DNA from: Comamonas testosteroni
GTDB lineage: Bacteria; Pseudomonadota; Gammaproteobacteria; Burkholderiales; Burkholderiaceae_C
Assembly (NCBI RefSeq): GCF_030505195.1
Contig: NZ_CP129672.1
Location: forward strand, 4,560,501-4,624,500
Length of the DNA: 64,000 nt
Direction of reading: 5' to 3'
The position numbers and the translations under genes were made by a program. Of this stretch, positions 46,999-56,916 are shown one piece after another. Within the stretch, counting starts at the first letter, position 1. The number at the start of each line of letters is the position of its first letter. The notes beneath the pieces were generated by a model. It worked only from the letters and a program-made list of their open reading frames with translations, searched no databases and was not told where the DNA came from.

Positions 46999-47028
46999 AT
47001 TGTATAGCAGCTTGAGTACTGCTCAAGC
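46999..47028 (-). promoter_or_regulatory. promoter of tRNA-Leu copy 3 with palindrome
   Basis: -35 TTGAGC and -10 TACAAT with a 16-bp spacer; initiation would fall about 8 bases before the mature tRNA. GCTTGAG (47010-47016) and CTCAAGC (47022-47028) form a palindrome across the -35/spacer. Confidence 0.65.
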
Positions 47029-47079
47029 CGGTTTGCGCGGATTTTTCAGAAAACTTTTCGCGACGGCTGAGGTGGCGGT

Positions 47080-47117
47080 GAAAACGAAAAAGCCGCTGCA
47101 TTTGCATGCAACGGCTT
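47080..47117 (-). terminator. terminator after tRNA-Leu copy 4
   Basis: Same hairpin; CGGCTT end at 47112-47117, followed leftward by TTTTTCGTTTTC. Confidence 0.8.
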
Positions 47118-47125
47118 GTCGTATT

Positions 47126-47210
<85 letters not shown>

Positions 47211-47226
47211 ATTTCAGAGTGAGTGA

Positions 47227-47256
47227 ATTGTATAGCAGCTTGAGCACTGCTCAAGC
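47227..47256 (-). promoter_or_regulatory. promoter of tRNA-Leu copy 4 with perfect palindrome
   Basis: -35 TTGAGC, -10 TACAAT, spacer 16 bp, with GCTTGAGC and GCTCAAGC arms three bases apart. Confidence 0.65.
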
Positions 47257-47307
47257 CGGTTTGCGTGGATTTTTCAGAAAACTTTTCGCGGCTACTGAGG
47301 TGGCGGT

Positions 47308-47345
47308 GAAAACGAAAAAGCCGCTGCATCTGCATGCAACGGCTT
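47308..47345 (-). terminator. terminator after tRNA-Leu copy 5
   Basis: Same hairpin with one base changed in the loop arm (CTGCATCTGCATG instead of CTGCATTTGCATG on the top strand); T-run to the left. Confidence 0.8.
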
Positions 47346-47353
47346 GTCGTATT

Positions 47354-47438
<85 letters not shown>

Positions 47439-47583
47439 TTTCAGGGAAGCTTCGTATTGTAATGCATTTTCTTGCGTTCAATCCGAATCTTCAAATTCTC
47501 TAAGATGCCGCTTGGCTTGAAAGCATCCCTTTTGGGGAATGTTTTCCAAGTTTGTTTCAACCCTTGCAGGTTGTCGTTAAACT

Positions 47584-47668
<85 letters not shown>

Positions 47669-47702
47669 ATCTCAGGAAAGACATAGATTGTATATCAAAA
47701 AA

Positions 47703-50348
47703 ATGAACCCTCGCGCAAAAGTTGCCGATATGAACGAAGAAATTTTGGGCACTGTGCAGGGCCATCGCGACGGTCATGGCTTTGTCGTCCGCGACGATGG
47801 TGAGCGTGACATCTACCTTCCCCCCAATGAAATGCGTGCCGTGCTGCACAAGGACAGGGTCCAGGTGCGCATTGCCCGTCATGATCATCGCGGTCGCCCC
47901 GAAGGGCGTGTGGTGGAAATCGTGGAGCGTCCCGATCAGCCCATCATTGGTCGCTTTTTGCAGGAAAGCGGTGTCTGGCTTGTGGCCCCTGAAGACAAAC
48001 GCTACGGTCAGGATGTTTTGATTCCTTCCAACGCCACAGGCGCGGCCAAGCCGGGGCAGGTGGTGGTGGTGGAGCTGACGGAGGCGCCGGCGCTGTTCGG
48101 CCAGCCTGTGGGCCGCATCATCGAAGTGCTGGGCGAAGTGGATGACCCCGGCATGGAGATCGAGATTGCGGTGCGCAAGTATGGCGTGCCGCATATCTTC
48201 TCCGACGCCTGTCTCGAGCAAGCCAAGGTGCTGCCCGAAAAAGTTCGACCCGCAGACTACAAGCACCGCATCGATCTGACCGATATTCCGCTGGTCACCA
48301 TTGATGGCGAAGATGCGCGCGACTTTGACGATGCCGTGTATTGCGAGCCTGCCAAGGTGGGGCGCAGCAAGGGTTGGCGCCTGCTGGTGGCGATTGCCGA
48401 CGTGAGTCACTATGTGACCACGGGCAGCGCCATTGATGTGGATGCCTACGACCGCGCCACCAGCGTGTACTTTCCGCGTCGCGTGATTCCCATGCTGCCG
48501 GAAAAGCTCAGCAACGGACTGTGCTCGCTGAACCCCGACGTCGATCGGCTGTGCATGGTCTGTGACATGCTGATCACGGCGCAAGGCGAGATTCACGCTT
48601 ATCAGTTCTACCCGGCAGTGATGCATAGCCATGCGCGCTTCACCTATACCGAGGTGGCGGCAATCCTGGCCAATACGCGTGGCCCAGAAGCGGCCAAGCG
48701 CAAGGATCGCGTGCAGGACCTGCTGAATCTGTATGGTGTCTTCCAGTCTCTGCTGAAGGCCCGCGAGGCGCGTGGTGCCGTGGACTTTGAGACGACCGAG
48801 ACGCAGATCGTCTGCGACGACAACGGTCGCATAGAAAAGATCGTGCCGCGCACCCGTAACGATGCGCACAAGCTGATTGAAGAGGCCATGCTGGCGGCCA
48901 ATGTCTGCAGCGCAGATTTCATCGACCAAAGCGGGCAGCTTGGCCTGTTCCGCGTCCACGACAAGCCTTCGCTGGAAAAGCAGGAGATCCTGCGCAACTA
49001 CCTCAAGGCCATGGGCCTGAGCATGAGCATCAGCGAGAACCCTTCGACCAAGGAGTTCCAGCAGATTGCCAATGCCACCAAGGACCGGCCGGACTCGCAG
49101 CAGATTCACACCATGCTGCTGCGCTCCATGATGCAGGCCTTCTATACGCCGGAGGGCTCGGGTCACTTCGGCTTGGCCTTTGAGGCCTATACGCACTTCA
49201 CCAGCCCGATTCGTCGCTATCCCGACTTGCTGGTGCACCGCGTGATCAAGGCTGAGCTGAACGGCACGCACTACAAGCTGCCCAGCCTGCCGACGCCGGG
49301 TGAGGCCGAAGCGAAGATGGCCAAACGCCTGGCCTCGCGTGTGGTCGAGCCGGGGCAAAAGCCGCGCAAGCGCGCGGCGGCCAAGGAATTCCAGGCATGG
49401 GAGGCTGCCGGCCTGCACTGCAGTGCCAACGAGCGCCGCGCCGACGAGGCCAGCCGCGATGTGGAGGCCTGGCTCAAGTGCAAATACATGCGCGAGCATC
49501 TGGGCGAAGAATATTCCGGCGTGGTTTCTTCGGTGACCACTTTCGGAGTCTTTGTGACGCTGGATGCCATGTATGTGGAAGGCTTGGTGCATATCACCGA
49601 GCTGGGTGGTGACTATTTCCGCTTTGATGAGGCGCGCCAGGAGTTGCGTGGTGAGCGCTCGGGTGTGCGCTACGGCATTGGCGCGCGAGTGCGGGTGCAG
49701 GTCAGTCGCGTGGATCTGGACGGACGTCGCATCGACTTCCGCCTGGTTCGTGATGGCGAGGATGGCTTGGTGCAAACACCACGCAGCGGACGTGGCCAAG
49801 CCAAGGATGAGGGGCGTGGTCGCCGCGAGTCACGTGACGAGCGCGGCGCGGGCGGCTATGCCGACAAGTGGAGTCGCCGCGATGCCAAGGCAAATCGTGC
49901 GCAGCGCAATGCCGCTGCAGGTCCGGCTTCTGCTCCCGAGCCCGATCGCGCCAAGCAGGGTCGAAAGGCAGCCAAGAAAGCCATGCTGAAAAGCGTGAAT
50001 CTGGCCGCACTGGAGGCGGAGTACTCACAAGAGCAAGCTGCGCCTAAGCCTGAGCCTGTGATGGAGCCCGTCACAGCGGTGCAGCAAGCCAAGCCGCGCA
50101 AGGCAGCAGGCAGGAAAAAGGTTGCAGCCCTGCTTGCGCCTGCTGCTCCGGCCATCGCTGTTGCCAAGGCTGCGGCCAAGCCCGAATCAAAGTCGGTCGC
50201 AAAGCCCGCAACAAAGCCTGCAACAAAGGTCGCAGCGAAGCCTGTGGCGAAGTCGGCTTCCAAAGTCGTAAAGGCTGCGGCCCAGCCTGCGGCAGGTGCC
50301 AAGGCTGCGCCAGCAAGCAAGACCAGCAGGCGCAAGACTGAGCGCTGA
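47703..50348 (+). CDS. rnr: ribonuclease R
   Basis: 3'-5' exoribonuclease degrading structured RNA, about 881 residues. It begins almost directly with the cold-shock domain (EEILGTVQGHRDGHGFVVRD). The RNB catalytic domain has TIDGEDARDFDDAVYCE (metal-binding Asp cluster) and HFTSPIRRYPDLLVHR. An S1 domain follows (EYSGVVSSVTTFGVFVTLDA), then a Lys/Ala-rich tail of about 120 residues (KPATKPATKVAAKPVAKSAS). The N-terminal helix-turn-helix of E. coli RNase R is missing. ATG 47703 or 47730 can serve; the frame upstream only crosses an antisense tRNA. No good ribosome site is visible at 47703. Confidence 0.92.
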   Translation: MNPRAKVADMNEEILGTVQGHRDGHGFVVRDDGERDIYLPPNEMRAVLHKDRVQVRIARHDHRGRPEGRVVEIVERPDQPIIGRFLQESGVWLVAPEDKRYGQDVLIPSNATGAAKPGQVVVVELTEAPALFGQPVGRIIEVLGEVDDPGMEIEIAVRKYGVPHIFSDACLEQAKVLPEKVRPADYKHRIDLTDIPLVTIDGEDARDFDDAVYCEPAKVGRSKGWRLLVAIADVSHYVTTGSAIDVDAYDRATSVYFPRRVIPMLPEKLSNGLCSLNPDVDRLCMVCDMLITAQGEIHAYQFYPAVMHSHARFTYTEVAAILANTRGPEAAKRKDRVQDLLNLYGVFQSLLKAREARGAVDFETTETQIVCDDNGRIEKIVPRTRNDAHKLIEEAMLAANVCSADFIDQSGQLGLFRVHDKPSLEKQEILRNYLKAMGLSMSISENPSTKEFQQIANATKDRPDSQQIHTMLLRSMMQAFYTPEGSGHFGLAFEAYTHFTSPIRRYPDLLVHRVIKAELNGTHYKLPSLPTPGEAEAKMAKRLASRVVEPGQKPRKRAAAKEFQAWEAAGLHCSANERRADEASRDVEAWLKCKYMREHLGEEYSGVVSSVTTFGVFVTLDAMYVEGLVHITELGGDYFRFDEARQELRGERSGVRYGIGARVRVQVSRVDLDGRRIDFRLVRDGEDGLVQTPRSGRGQAKDEGRGRRESRDERGAGGYADKWSRRDAKANRAQRNAAAGPASAPEPDRAKQGRKAAKKAMLKSVNLAALEAEYSQEQAAPKPEPVMEPVTAVQQAKPRKAAGRKKVAALLAPAAPAIAVAKAAAKPESKSVAKPATKPATKVAAKPVAKSASKVVKAAAQPAAGAKAAPASKTSRRKTER

Positions 50349-50369
50349 TTGCTCTCCTATCAAGAGCTG

Positions 50370-50406
50370 AAAGGCCTTGTCAGATAATGGCAAGGCCTTT
50401 GTTTTT
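50370..50406 (+). terminator. intrinsic terminator after rnr
   Basis: AAAGGCCTTG and CAAGGCCTTT arms around an 11-base loop, followed by GTTTTT. Located between rnr and the convergent nnr gene. Confidence 0.85.
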
Positions 50407-50412
50407 GGTGGT

Positions 50413-52011
50413 TTATTGATTGCCCAGACGCACAGCCAGTGCACTGGCGCTGAATGGGCGTTCATCAGGCCAGCAATCTGCAATGTGGCCATGGCGGAAT
50501 GCGGCCTGAGTCGCTGCCATATCGGCACTTTGACCCTGTGCCCATAGCGCCGCTATCAATCCGGCAAGCACGTCGCCGGTGCCGCCCGTGGCCAGTCGGG
50601 CATTGCCGCTGGTATTGATCCAGGCTTGCTGCTGCGAATTGGCAGTGACCGTGCCGGATCCCTTGAGCAGCACCGTGCACTGAAATTTGCTGGCAAGCTG
50701 CAGGCAGGATTGAAGGCGGTTGGCTTGTACTTGAGCAGTACTGGTTTGCAGCAGGCGCGCGGCCTCCAGCGGGTGGGGGGTCAACACCGTGGTTTGCTGG
50801 TGTGCGGCGCGCTGGCTCAGTTGCTGTGCCAGTACCGGGCTGGCCGCAACGGCGTTGAGTGCGTCGGCATCCAGCACCAGTCGTGGTGCTTGTGCCAGTA
50901 TGTGAGGCAACCAGGCCTGCACGGCTTCGCCGCCACCGCAGCCGCAGACCACGGTGGCCTGGCTCCAGTCCTGCGCGGCGGGCCGGCGCAACATGATTTC
51001 CGGCCAGGGCGCAACGCCTTGCGGTGATTGCTCGTCCAGCAAGGCCAGCATGACGCGGCCGGCACCGGCGTGCAGTGCAGCCAGTGCCGCCAGCCAGGCT
51101 GCGCCCGTCATCGACAGGCCGCGCAAGCCCAGGCCTTCGCCACCGAGCACGGCCACATCGCCAAAACTGCCTTTGTGGCTGGCGTGCGGGCGTGCTCTTG
51201 AGGAGGTAAGGCCTGCTGGGTTGCTCAGATGCGCTTTGGGCTGTGCTGCAGCGGCCGGGCAGGGCGAGTTTGGTGCGTCGGGAGCGCTGGCAATGCCGCA
51301 GCTCAGGTCGTCCCACCAGATTTGTCCGCAGGCATCGCGGCCCTGGCCGGTGAACAGGCCGGGCTGCAGGGTCAGCAAGGCAAGCGTGTGGCGCCGTTGG
51401 TCGGCGGCGATGGGGTCGGGCGCGAATTCCCTCAGATATTGACCGGTATCGGCATCGAGGCCTGAAGCAATGTCTACACAGAGTACGTTGCAGGTGCAAT
51501 GCCGAACCTGGGCCAGCAACTGCAGCAGGCGCTGATCGGCAGTCGAGGTCTTGTCAGAAGTGCGCGGGCTCAGTCCTATGCCCAGCAGCGCGTCGACGCA
51601 TAGGTCTTGTGGTCCCAGATCGGCGGGGGCGTCATTGAGCCATTGCACGCCAGCCTGCAAGGCTGTATTGCGGGAAACCTGCGCATCGGACGGAAGTTCG
51701 GCAGGTGCGCGCACTTCGCTGACCATGATTTGCGCATGGGGCAGCATGGCGCTGAGCTGCGCCGCCGCCTCGAAGCCGTCGCCGCCGTTGTTGCCAGGGC
51801 CGCAGGCAATCCAGATGCGTTGTGCGTGCGGGGCTATTGCCATTGCCAGTTTGGCGATGGCAAGGCCTGCGCGCTCCATCAGTGCGTGAGGCGGCAGGCG
51901 GTCGGCGCAAGCCTTCTCGATCTGCCGCGTGGCGGCGGTGCTGAACAGCGGCCAGCCTTGACCAGCGGAAATGGAGGTGGGCGGGGTGTCGGTGGGGGAA
52001 ATGCGCAGCAT
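50413..52011 (-). CDS. nnr: bifunctional NAD(P)H-hydrate epimerase/dehydratase
   Basis: Repairs hydrated NAD(P)H. The 532-residue product fuses a YjeF N-terminal epimerase domain (CGPGNNGGDGFEAAAQL, LCVDALLGIGL, CVDIASGLDADTGQYL) to a C-terminal ADP-dependent dehydratase of the ribokinase fold (GSFGDVAVLGGEG, VLTPHPLEAARLL, VLLKGSGTVTA, TGGTGDVLAGLIAALWAQG). Start ATG 52011. A Pro/Ala/Ser-rich stretch joins the two halves. Convergent with rnr and about 100 bp from the amidase gene. Confidence 0.93.
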   Translation of the reverse strand: MLRISPTDTPPTSISAGQGWPLFSTAATRQIEKACADRLPPHALMERAGLAIAKLAMAIAPHAQRIWIACGPGNNGGDGFEAAAQLSAMLPHAQIMVSEVRAPAELPSDAQVSRNTALQAGVQWLNDAPADLGPQDLCVDALLGIGLSPRTSDKTSTADQRLLQLLAQVRHCTCNVLCVDIASGLDADTGQYLREFAPDPIAADQRRHTLALLTLQPGLFTGQGRDACGQIWWDDLSCGIASAPDAPNSPCPAAAAQPKAHLSNPAGLTSSRARPHASHKGSFGDVAVLGGEGLGLRGLSMTGAAWLAALAALHAGAGRVMLALLDEQSPQGVAPWPEIMLRRPAAQDWSQATVVCGCGGGEAVQAWLPHILAQAPRLVLDADALNAVAASPVLAQQLSQRAAHQQTTVLTPHPLEAARLLQTSTAQVQANRLQSCLQLASKFQCTVLLKGSGTVTANSQQQAWINTSGNARLATGGTGDVLAGLIAALWAQGQSADMAATQAAFRHGHIADCWPDERPFSASALAVRLGNQ

Positions 52012-52108
52012 GGTCCGAGGATAGCCTCCGGCCGCGTATTTGTGGGTTTTGATGATTTTTGCCTTGTTGACCAATAGCCATAAGCGGTCATAGCTACAAA
52101 AATGGGAG

Positions 52109-53497
52109 TCAGTTGCGATTGAGCACGGCTTCGATGCCCGCGCTGATATTCAGGATGGCATCGTCGTGCAGGGCGGCATGCCAGATCATCAGACCCATGG
52201 GGAGTTCGTTCGGGTTGTGGCACGGCAGTGACAGGGCGCAGCCGTCCAGCATATTGACCACGCTGGTATTGCGCAGCAGCAGGCTGTTGACGCGGAAGAA
52301 TTCTTCGTCACGCTTGATGTCGGCTGCGGCGTCGATCCCGTTGGCCGGGGCGACGGATGCAGTCGTGGGGGCAGTGATCGGTGTGGTGGGCGAGAGCAGG
52401 GCGTCATAGCCGGCCAGGGCGCTCTCCATCCTGGCAATCCAGTGCTTGCGCGCGGCCAGCAGGTCCAGATAGTCGGCAGCGCTCATGCTCGCGCCGCGCT
52501 CTATGCGCGAGCGCACCCGGGGATCGTAGAGCGCGGCTTTGGCGGGATCTTGCAGATGGCGCCGGTGCCAGGCATAGCTTTCGGTGGGTGAGAAGCCGCC
52601 GATGATGTTGATGCCGTCCAGCTCCTCCAGCTCGGGCAAGTCAATCCACTCGATCTGTGCGCCGTCGGCCTGGAGCTTGGCGATGCTGCGTTCGAAGGCG
52701 CTGCGCACGGCAGGTTCGATCTGCTCGAAGAAGAGGGGGCGCGGCACTGCCAGGCGCCACTGGCTCAGGCTGCGTTCGTCCTTGGCGACTTCGCGCCCGG
52801 CCAGAATCTCGTGCAGCAGCACGGCATCGCGCACGCTGCGGGTGATGGCACAAGCGGTATCCAGTGTGGGCGATAGAGGCACTGTCCCTTCGGTGGGGAC
52901 CAGTCTGGCCGTGCTTTTGAAGCCAACCAGGCCGTTGAGCGCAGCGGGAATGCGGATGGAGCCGCCGGTGTCCGAGCCCAGGGCTGCCCAGGCCGCGCCG
53001 CTGGCGACGGAAACGGCCGCTCCTGACGAGGAGCCGCCGGGAATGCGTGCCGGCCATGTGGGCGCCAGCTGAGGGTTGGCGGGGTGGCGGGCATCCAGTG
53101 CGGCCGGGGTGCCGAAATGCGGGTTCACGCCCACGCCGGAAAAAGCGAACTCGACCATATGGGTGCGGCCGATGATGGCCGCGCCTGCCGCGCGCAGGCG
53201 GGCAACGGCGGTGGCGTCTGCCTGGGCGACGGGCGCATCCTGCAGCACCAGGGAGCTGGCGGCGCTGCGCGTGCCTTGCGTGTCGAACAGATCCTTGACC
53301 GAGATGGCCAGGCCGGCCAGGGGCGTAGTGGACGGCGTTTCTGCAGCAGCCCAGCGTGCCTCGTTAAAAAAAGTCTGGCTGAAAACGTTGGCGCACAAGG
53401 GGCTTCGCGCGGCAGCGATGCTCATTTGCATGAGGTTTGTGGCGCTTTGGCGGCCTTCGCGGATCTCAAGAGCGACGTGACTGAGGTCGAGTTGCAT
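52109..53497 (-). CDS. amidase (amidase-signature family)
   Basis: The 462-residue enzyme has the Ser-cisSer-Lys triad: Lys68 in LAISVKDLFDTQG, the cis-Ser in IPGGSSSGAAVS (156-158) and nucleophile Ser180 in LGSDTGGSIRIPAAL. It hydrolyses an amide or a related C-N bond; the substrate is not evident, and the gatCAB context of Glu-tRNA amidotransferase is absent. The start codon ATG (53497) overlaps the promoter region of the divergent rpsB. Confidence 0.88.
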   Translation of the reverse strand: MQLDLSHVALEIREGRQSATNLMQMSIAAARSPLCANVFSQTFFNEARWAAAETPSTTPLAGLAISVKDLFDTQGTRSAASSLVLQDAPVAQADATAVARLRAAGAAIIGRTHMVEFAFSGVGVNPHFGTPAALDARHPANPQLAPTWPARIPGGSSSGAAVSVASGAAWAALGSDTGGSIRIPAALNGLVGFKSTARLVPTEGTVPLSPTLDTACAITRSVRDAVLLHEILAGREVAKDERSLSQWRLAVPRPLFFEQIEPAVRSAFERSIAKLQADGAQIEWIDLPELEELDGINIIGGFSPTESYAWHRRHLQDPAKAALYDPRVRSRIERGASMSAADYLDLLAARKHWIARMESALAGYDALLSPTTPITAPTTASVAPANGIDAAADIKRDEEFFRVNSLLLRNTSVVNMLDGCALSLPCHNPNELPMGLMIWHAALHDDAILNISAGIEAVLNRN

Positions 53498-53504
53498 GGC
53501 AGTG

Positions 53505-53513
53505 TGCTAAAAT
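53505..53513 (+). promoter_or_regulatory. rpsB: candidate extended -10 promoter for rpsB
   Basis: TGCTAAAAT is an extended -10 (TG-N-TAAAAT) about 210 bases before the rpsB ATG. No clear -35 was found at the right distance, so this is tentative. The leader between it and rpsB holds no gene. Confidence 0.4.
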
Positions 53514-53723
53514 TTTGCGGCTTTGCTAAGGGTTAGTCCGTGAGGATTGACTTGAAAAGCTCTGAAGGTGGTTGATGCGATGGCGTTTTGCGTGTTGCAG
53601 CAATTGCTTTTAAGTCGGCAAGGCAAATAGCAAACCGGCCTATTCAAGGTGTTGCGATCGCTTTTTTCAAGGCGGCTGCAATCGTTGGGCCGGATTTTAG
53701 ACCCAACCTTTGAGGTAATTAAC

Positions 53724-54476
53724 ATGGCAGTAACAATGCGCGAGATGCTGGAAGCCGGCGTCCACTTCGGTCACCAAACTCGTTTCTGGAATCCCAAGAT
53801 GGCTCCGTTCATCTTCGGTGCCCGCAACAAGATCCACATCATCAACCTGGAAAAGTCCCTGCCGATGTTCCAGGAAGCCCAGAAGTTCGCCAAGCAGCTG
53901 ACTGCTAACGGCGGCACCATCCTGATGGTGGGTACAAAGCGTCAGGCCCGTGAGCTGGTGGCCGAAGAAGCCAAGCGCGCTGGCGTGCCCTTCGTTGACC
54001 AGCGCTGGCTGGGCGGCATGCTGACCAACTTCAAGACCGTCAAGACCTCCATCAAGCGTCTGAAGGATATGAAGGCTCAGCAAGAAGCTGGTCTGGAATC
54101 CATGTCCAAGAAGGAACAGCTGATGTTCGTTCGCGAACTGGAAAAGCTGGAAAAGGACATCGGCGGCATTCAGGATATGAACGGTCTGCCCGACGCCATT
54201 TTCGTGATCGACGTGGGCTTCCACAAGATCGCTATCGCTGAAGCCAAGAAGCTGGGCATTCCTCTGGTCGGCGTGGTTGACACCAACCACAACCCCGAAG
54301 GTATCGACTACGTGATCCCCGGTAACGACGACTCCGCCAAGGCAGTCGAGCTGTACGCCCGCGGTATCGCTGACGCGATCCTGGAAGGCCGTGAAGCCCG
54401 TCTGAACGACGTGGTGAAGGCTGCTGCTGGTGACAACGGCGACGAATTCGTGGAAGTGGAAGCGTCCGCCGCCTAA
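53724..54476 (+). CDS. rpsB: 30S ribosomal protein S2
   Basis: S2 joins the 30S subunit late and recruits S1. The 250-residue product has [68 protein letters not shown] and [19 protein letters not shown], all family signatures. TGAGGTAA precedes the ATG at 53724. First gene of the conserved rpsB-tsf-pyrH-frr cluster. A terminator hairpin lies between it and tsf. Confidence 0.98.
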   Translation: MAVTMREMLEAGVHFGHQTRFWNPKMAPFIFGARNKIHIINLEKSLPMFQEAQKFAKQLTANGGTILMVGTKRQARELVAEEAKRAGVPFVDQRWLGGMLTNFKTVKTSIKRLKDMKAQQEAGLESMSKKEQLMFVRELEKLEKDIGGIQDMNGLPDAIFVIDVGFHKIAIAEAKKLGIPLVGVVDTNHNPEGIDYVIPGNDDSAKAVELYARGIADAILEGREARLNDVVKAAAGDNGDEFVEVEASAA

Positions 54477-54511
54477 GCGAAGTCCGGCTGCGCGACCGCA
54501 TCGCGAAAAAA

Positions 54512-54541
54512 AAGCGGGGCTCTAGGTAGCCCCGTTTTTTT
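54512..54541 (+). terminator. attenuator-type terminator between rpsB and tsf
   Basis: CGGGGCT and AGCCCCG arms with a short loop and seven T. In E. coli a similar terminator lowers tsf read-through; the same role is inferred here. Confidence 0.88.
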
Positions 54542-54585
54542 AGCCGGAATCCTGTAACGAATCGAACTGATACTGGAGAAATACG

Positions 54586-55479
54586 ATGGCAATTACTGCA
54601 AGCATGGTCGCTGAACTGCGCGCCAAGACCGACGCCCCCATGATGGAATGCAAGAAGGCTCTGACGGAAGCTGATGGCGATATGGCCAAGGCTGAAGAGC
54701 TGCTGCGCGTCAAGCTGGGTACCAAGGCTGGCAAGGCCGCTTCCCGCGTGACTGCTGAAGGCGTTGTGGCTGCTTTCATCGACGGCGGCAAGGGCGGCCT
54801 GATCGAAGTGAACAGCGAAACCGACTTCGTGTCCAAGAACGACAGCTTCATGGCCATGGCTAACGCCGCTGCCAAGCTGGTCGCTGAGCACAACCCCGCT
54901 GACCTGGACGCTCTGGGCGCTCTGGCCTACGAACAAGACGGCTACGGCCCCACTCTGGAAGATGTGCGCAAGGGCCTGATCGGCAAGATCGGCGAAAACA
55001 TGTCTTTCCGTCGCTTCAAGGCTTTCAGCGGCGCTGGCCTGGCTGCCTACGTGCACGGCACCCGCATTGGCGTGGTGGTCGAGTTCGACGGCGACGCTGC
55101 TGCTGCCAAGGACGTGGCAATGCACGTGGCTGCCATGAAGCCCGTGGCTCTGACTTCCGCTGACGTGCCTGCTGACCTGATCGCCAAGGAACGCGCTGTG
55201 GCCGAAGGCAAGGCAGCCGAATCGGGCAAGCCTGCTGACATCGTTTCCAAGATGGTTGAAGGCTCCGTGCAGAAGTACCTGAAGGAAGTGTCCCTGGCTG
55301 ACCAGGTCTTCGTGAAGGCTGCTGACGGCAAGCAAACCGTCGCTCAGATGCTCAAGGCTGCCAACACCAATGTGAAGGCGTTCACGATGTATGTCGTGGG
55401 TGAAGGCATTGAGAAGAAGACTGACGACTTCGCCGCTGAAGTGGCTGCCCAGGTGGCAGCAGCCAAGGCTGGTGCTTAA
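54586..55479 (+). CDS. tsf: translation elongation factor Ts
   Basis: EF-Ts is the nucleotide exchange factor of EF-Tu. The 297-residue product has the N-terminal UBA-like helices ([19 protein letters not shown]), the EF-Tu contact [16 protein letters not shown] and the C-terminal coiled coil with [28 protein letters not shown] precedes the ATG. Standard length and order after rpsB. Confidence 0.98.
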   Translation: MAITASMVAELRAKTDAPMMECKKALTEADGDMAKAEELLRVKLGTKAGKAASRVTAEGVVAAFIDGGKGGLIEVNSETDFVSKNDSFMAMANAAAKLVAEHNPADLDALGALAYEQDGYGPTLEDVRKGLIGKIGENMSFRRFKAFSGAGLAAYVHGTRIGVVVEFDGDAAAAKDVAMHVAAMKPVALTSADVPADLIAKERAVAEGKAAESGKPADIVSKMVEGSVQKYLKEVSLADQVFVKAADGKQTVAQMLKAANTNVKAFTMYVVGEGIEKKTDDFAAEVAAQVAAAKAGA

Positions 55480-55495
55480 ACCTAAGCCTTAGCAA

Positions 55496-55520
55496 CAATC
55501 GCGGCCTAGAGCCGCGATTG
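55496..55520 (+). terminator. hairpin between tsf and pyrH
   Basis: AATCGCGGC and GCCGCGATT arms with a 5-base loop, followed by a poor T-run (GATTTATT). Probably a partial terminator. Confidence 0.55.
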
Positions 55521-55572
55521 ATTTATTCCCCTCCCGTTTTCATACTCATTCAACTTCCATCGGAGAAACACC

Positions 55573-56295
55573 ATGTCCAACGCCATTCCAGCCCACAAGC
55601 GCATCTTGCTCAAGCTGTCGGGGGAGGCGTTAATGGGAGATGACCAGTTCGGCATCAACCGTGCAACCATCGAGCGCATGGTGGCTGAGATCGTGGAAGT
55701 GACCAAGGTGGGTGTGCAGGTTGCCGTGGTGATCGGCGGCGGCAACATCTTCCGCGGCGTGGCAGGCGGCTCGGTCGGCATGGACCGTGCGACTGCCGAC
55801 TATATGGGCATGCTGGCCACGGTGATGAACGCGCTGGCTCTGGCAGATGCCATGGACAAGCAGGGTTTGACGGCTCGCGTGATGTCCGCCATTGCTATCG
55901 AGCAGGTGGTCGAGCCCTATGTGCGTCCCAAGGCGCTGCAGTACCTGGAAGAGGGCAAGGTCGTGGTGTTTGCTGCCGGTACGGGCAATCCCTTCTTCAC
56001 CACCGACACGGCCGCTGCGCTGCGTGGTGCTGAAATCGGTGCCGAAGTCGTGCTCAAGGCCACCAAGGTGGATGGCGTGTACACGGCTGACCCGCTCAAG
56101 GATCCTTCGGCCACGCGTTACGACAAGCTGGCTTTCGATGAGGCCATTTCGCGCAATCTGGGCATCATGGATGCAACGGCTTTCGCGCTGTGCCGCGACC
56201 AGAAGCTGCCGATTCGCGTGTTCTCCATCGTCAAGCCCGGCGCACTTAAGCGAGTGGTCATGGGTGAAGACGAAGGCACTCTGGTGTACGCTTGA
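55573..56295 (+). CDS. pyrH: uridylate kinase
   Basis: Hexameric UMP kinase making UDP. The 240-residue product has [66 protein letters not shown] and [20 protein letters not shown], typical of the amino-acid-kinase-fold family. CGGAGAAA precedes the ATG. Third gene of the rpsB cluster; frr follows 37 bp later. Confidence 0.98.
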   Translation: MSNAIPAHKRILLKLSGEALMGDDQFGINRATIERMVAEIVEVTKVGVQVAVVIGGGNIFRGVAGGSVGMDRATADYMGMLATVMNALALADAMDKQGLTARVMSAIAIEQVVEPYVRPKALQYLEEGKVVVFAAGTGNPFFTTDTAAALRGAEIGAEVVLKATKVDGVYTADPLKDPSATRYDKLAFDEAISRNLGIMDATAFALCRDQKLPIRVFSIVKPGALKRVVMGEDEGTLVYA

Positions 56296-56332
56296 GCGTT
56301 TTGCCGCCACATGCCCGCAAAGGAACAAGAAC

Positions 56333-56893
56333 ATGACGATCGCTGAAATCAAAAAGAACACCGAAACCAAGATGGGTCAGTCCATCGAGGCTCTGAAGAA
56401 CAACCTGGCCCGCGTGCGTACCGGACGTGCGAATCCCGCGCTGCTGGATGCCATTCATGTCGAGTACTACGGCTCCATGGTGCCTCTGTCCCAGGTGGCC
56501 AATGTGTCTTTGCTGGATGCCCGCACGATCAGCGTGCAGCCTTGGGAAAAGAACATGGCTGCCAAGGTGGAAAAGGCCATTCGCGAGAGCGATCTGGGCC
56601 TGAATCCCGCCTCCATGGGCGATCTGATTCGCGTGCCTATGCCTCCCATGAGCGAAGAGCGTCGCAGGGAGATGACCAAGCTGGCGCGCAACGAAGGCGA
56701 GAACGCCAAGATTGCCGTTCGCAACCTGCGCCGCGATGCCAACGAAGGCGTGAAGAAGCTGGTCAAGGACAAGGAAGCCTCTGAAGACGATCAGAAGCGC
56801 TCCGAAGCCGAAATCCAGAAGATCACCGACAAGCACATTGCCGAGATCGATACGCTGGTGGCGGCCAAGGAACAGGACATCATGGCGGTCTGA
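56333..56893 (+). CDS. frr: ribosome recycling factor
   Basis: Splits post-termination ribosomes together with EF-G. The 186-residue product has the three-helix signature [72 protein letters not shown] and [27 protein letters not shown] lies before the ATG at 56333. The frame continues far upstream only in antisense of pyrH codon usage; the family start is used. Confidence 0.98.
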   Translation: MTIAEIKKNTETKMGQSIEALKNNLARVRTGRANPALLDAIHVEYYGSMVPLSQVANVSLLDARTISVQPWEKNMAAKVEKAIRESDLGLNPASMGDLIRVPMPPMSEERRREMTKLARNEGENAKIAVRNLRRDANEGVKKLVKDKEASEDDQKRSEAEIQKITDKHIAEIDTLVAAKEQDIMAV

Positions 56894-56916
56894 GTCTTTT
56901 CAAAGGACTTGTACTT

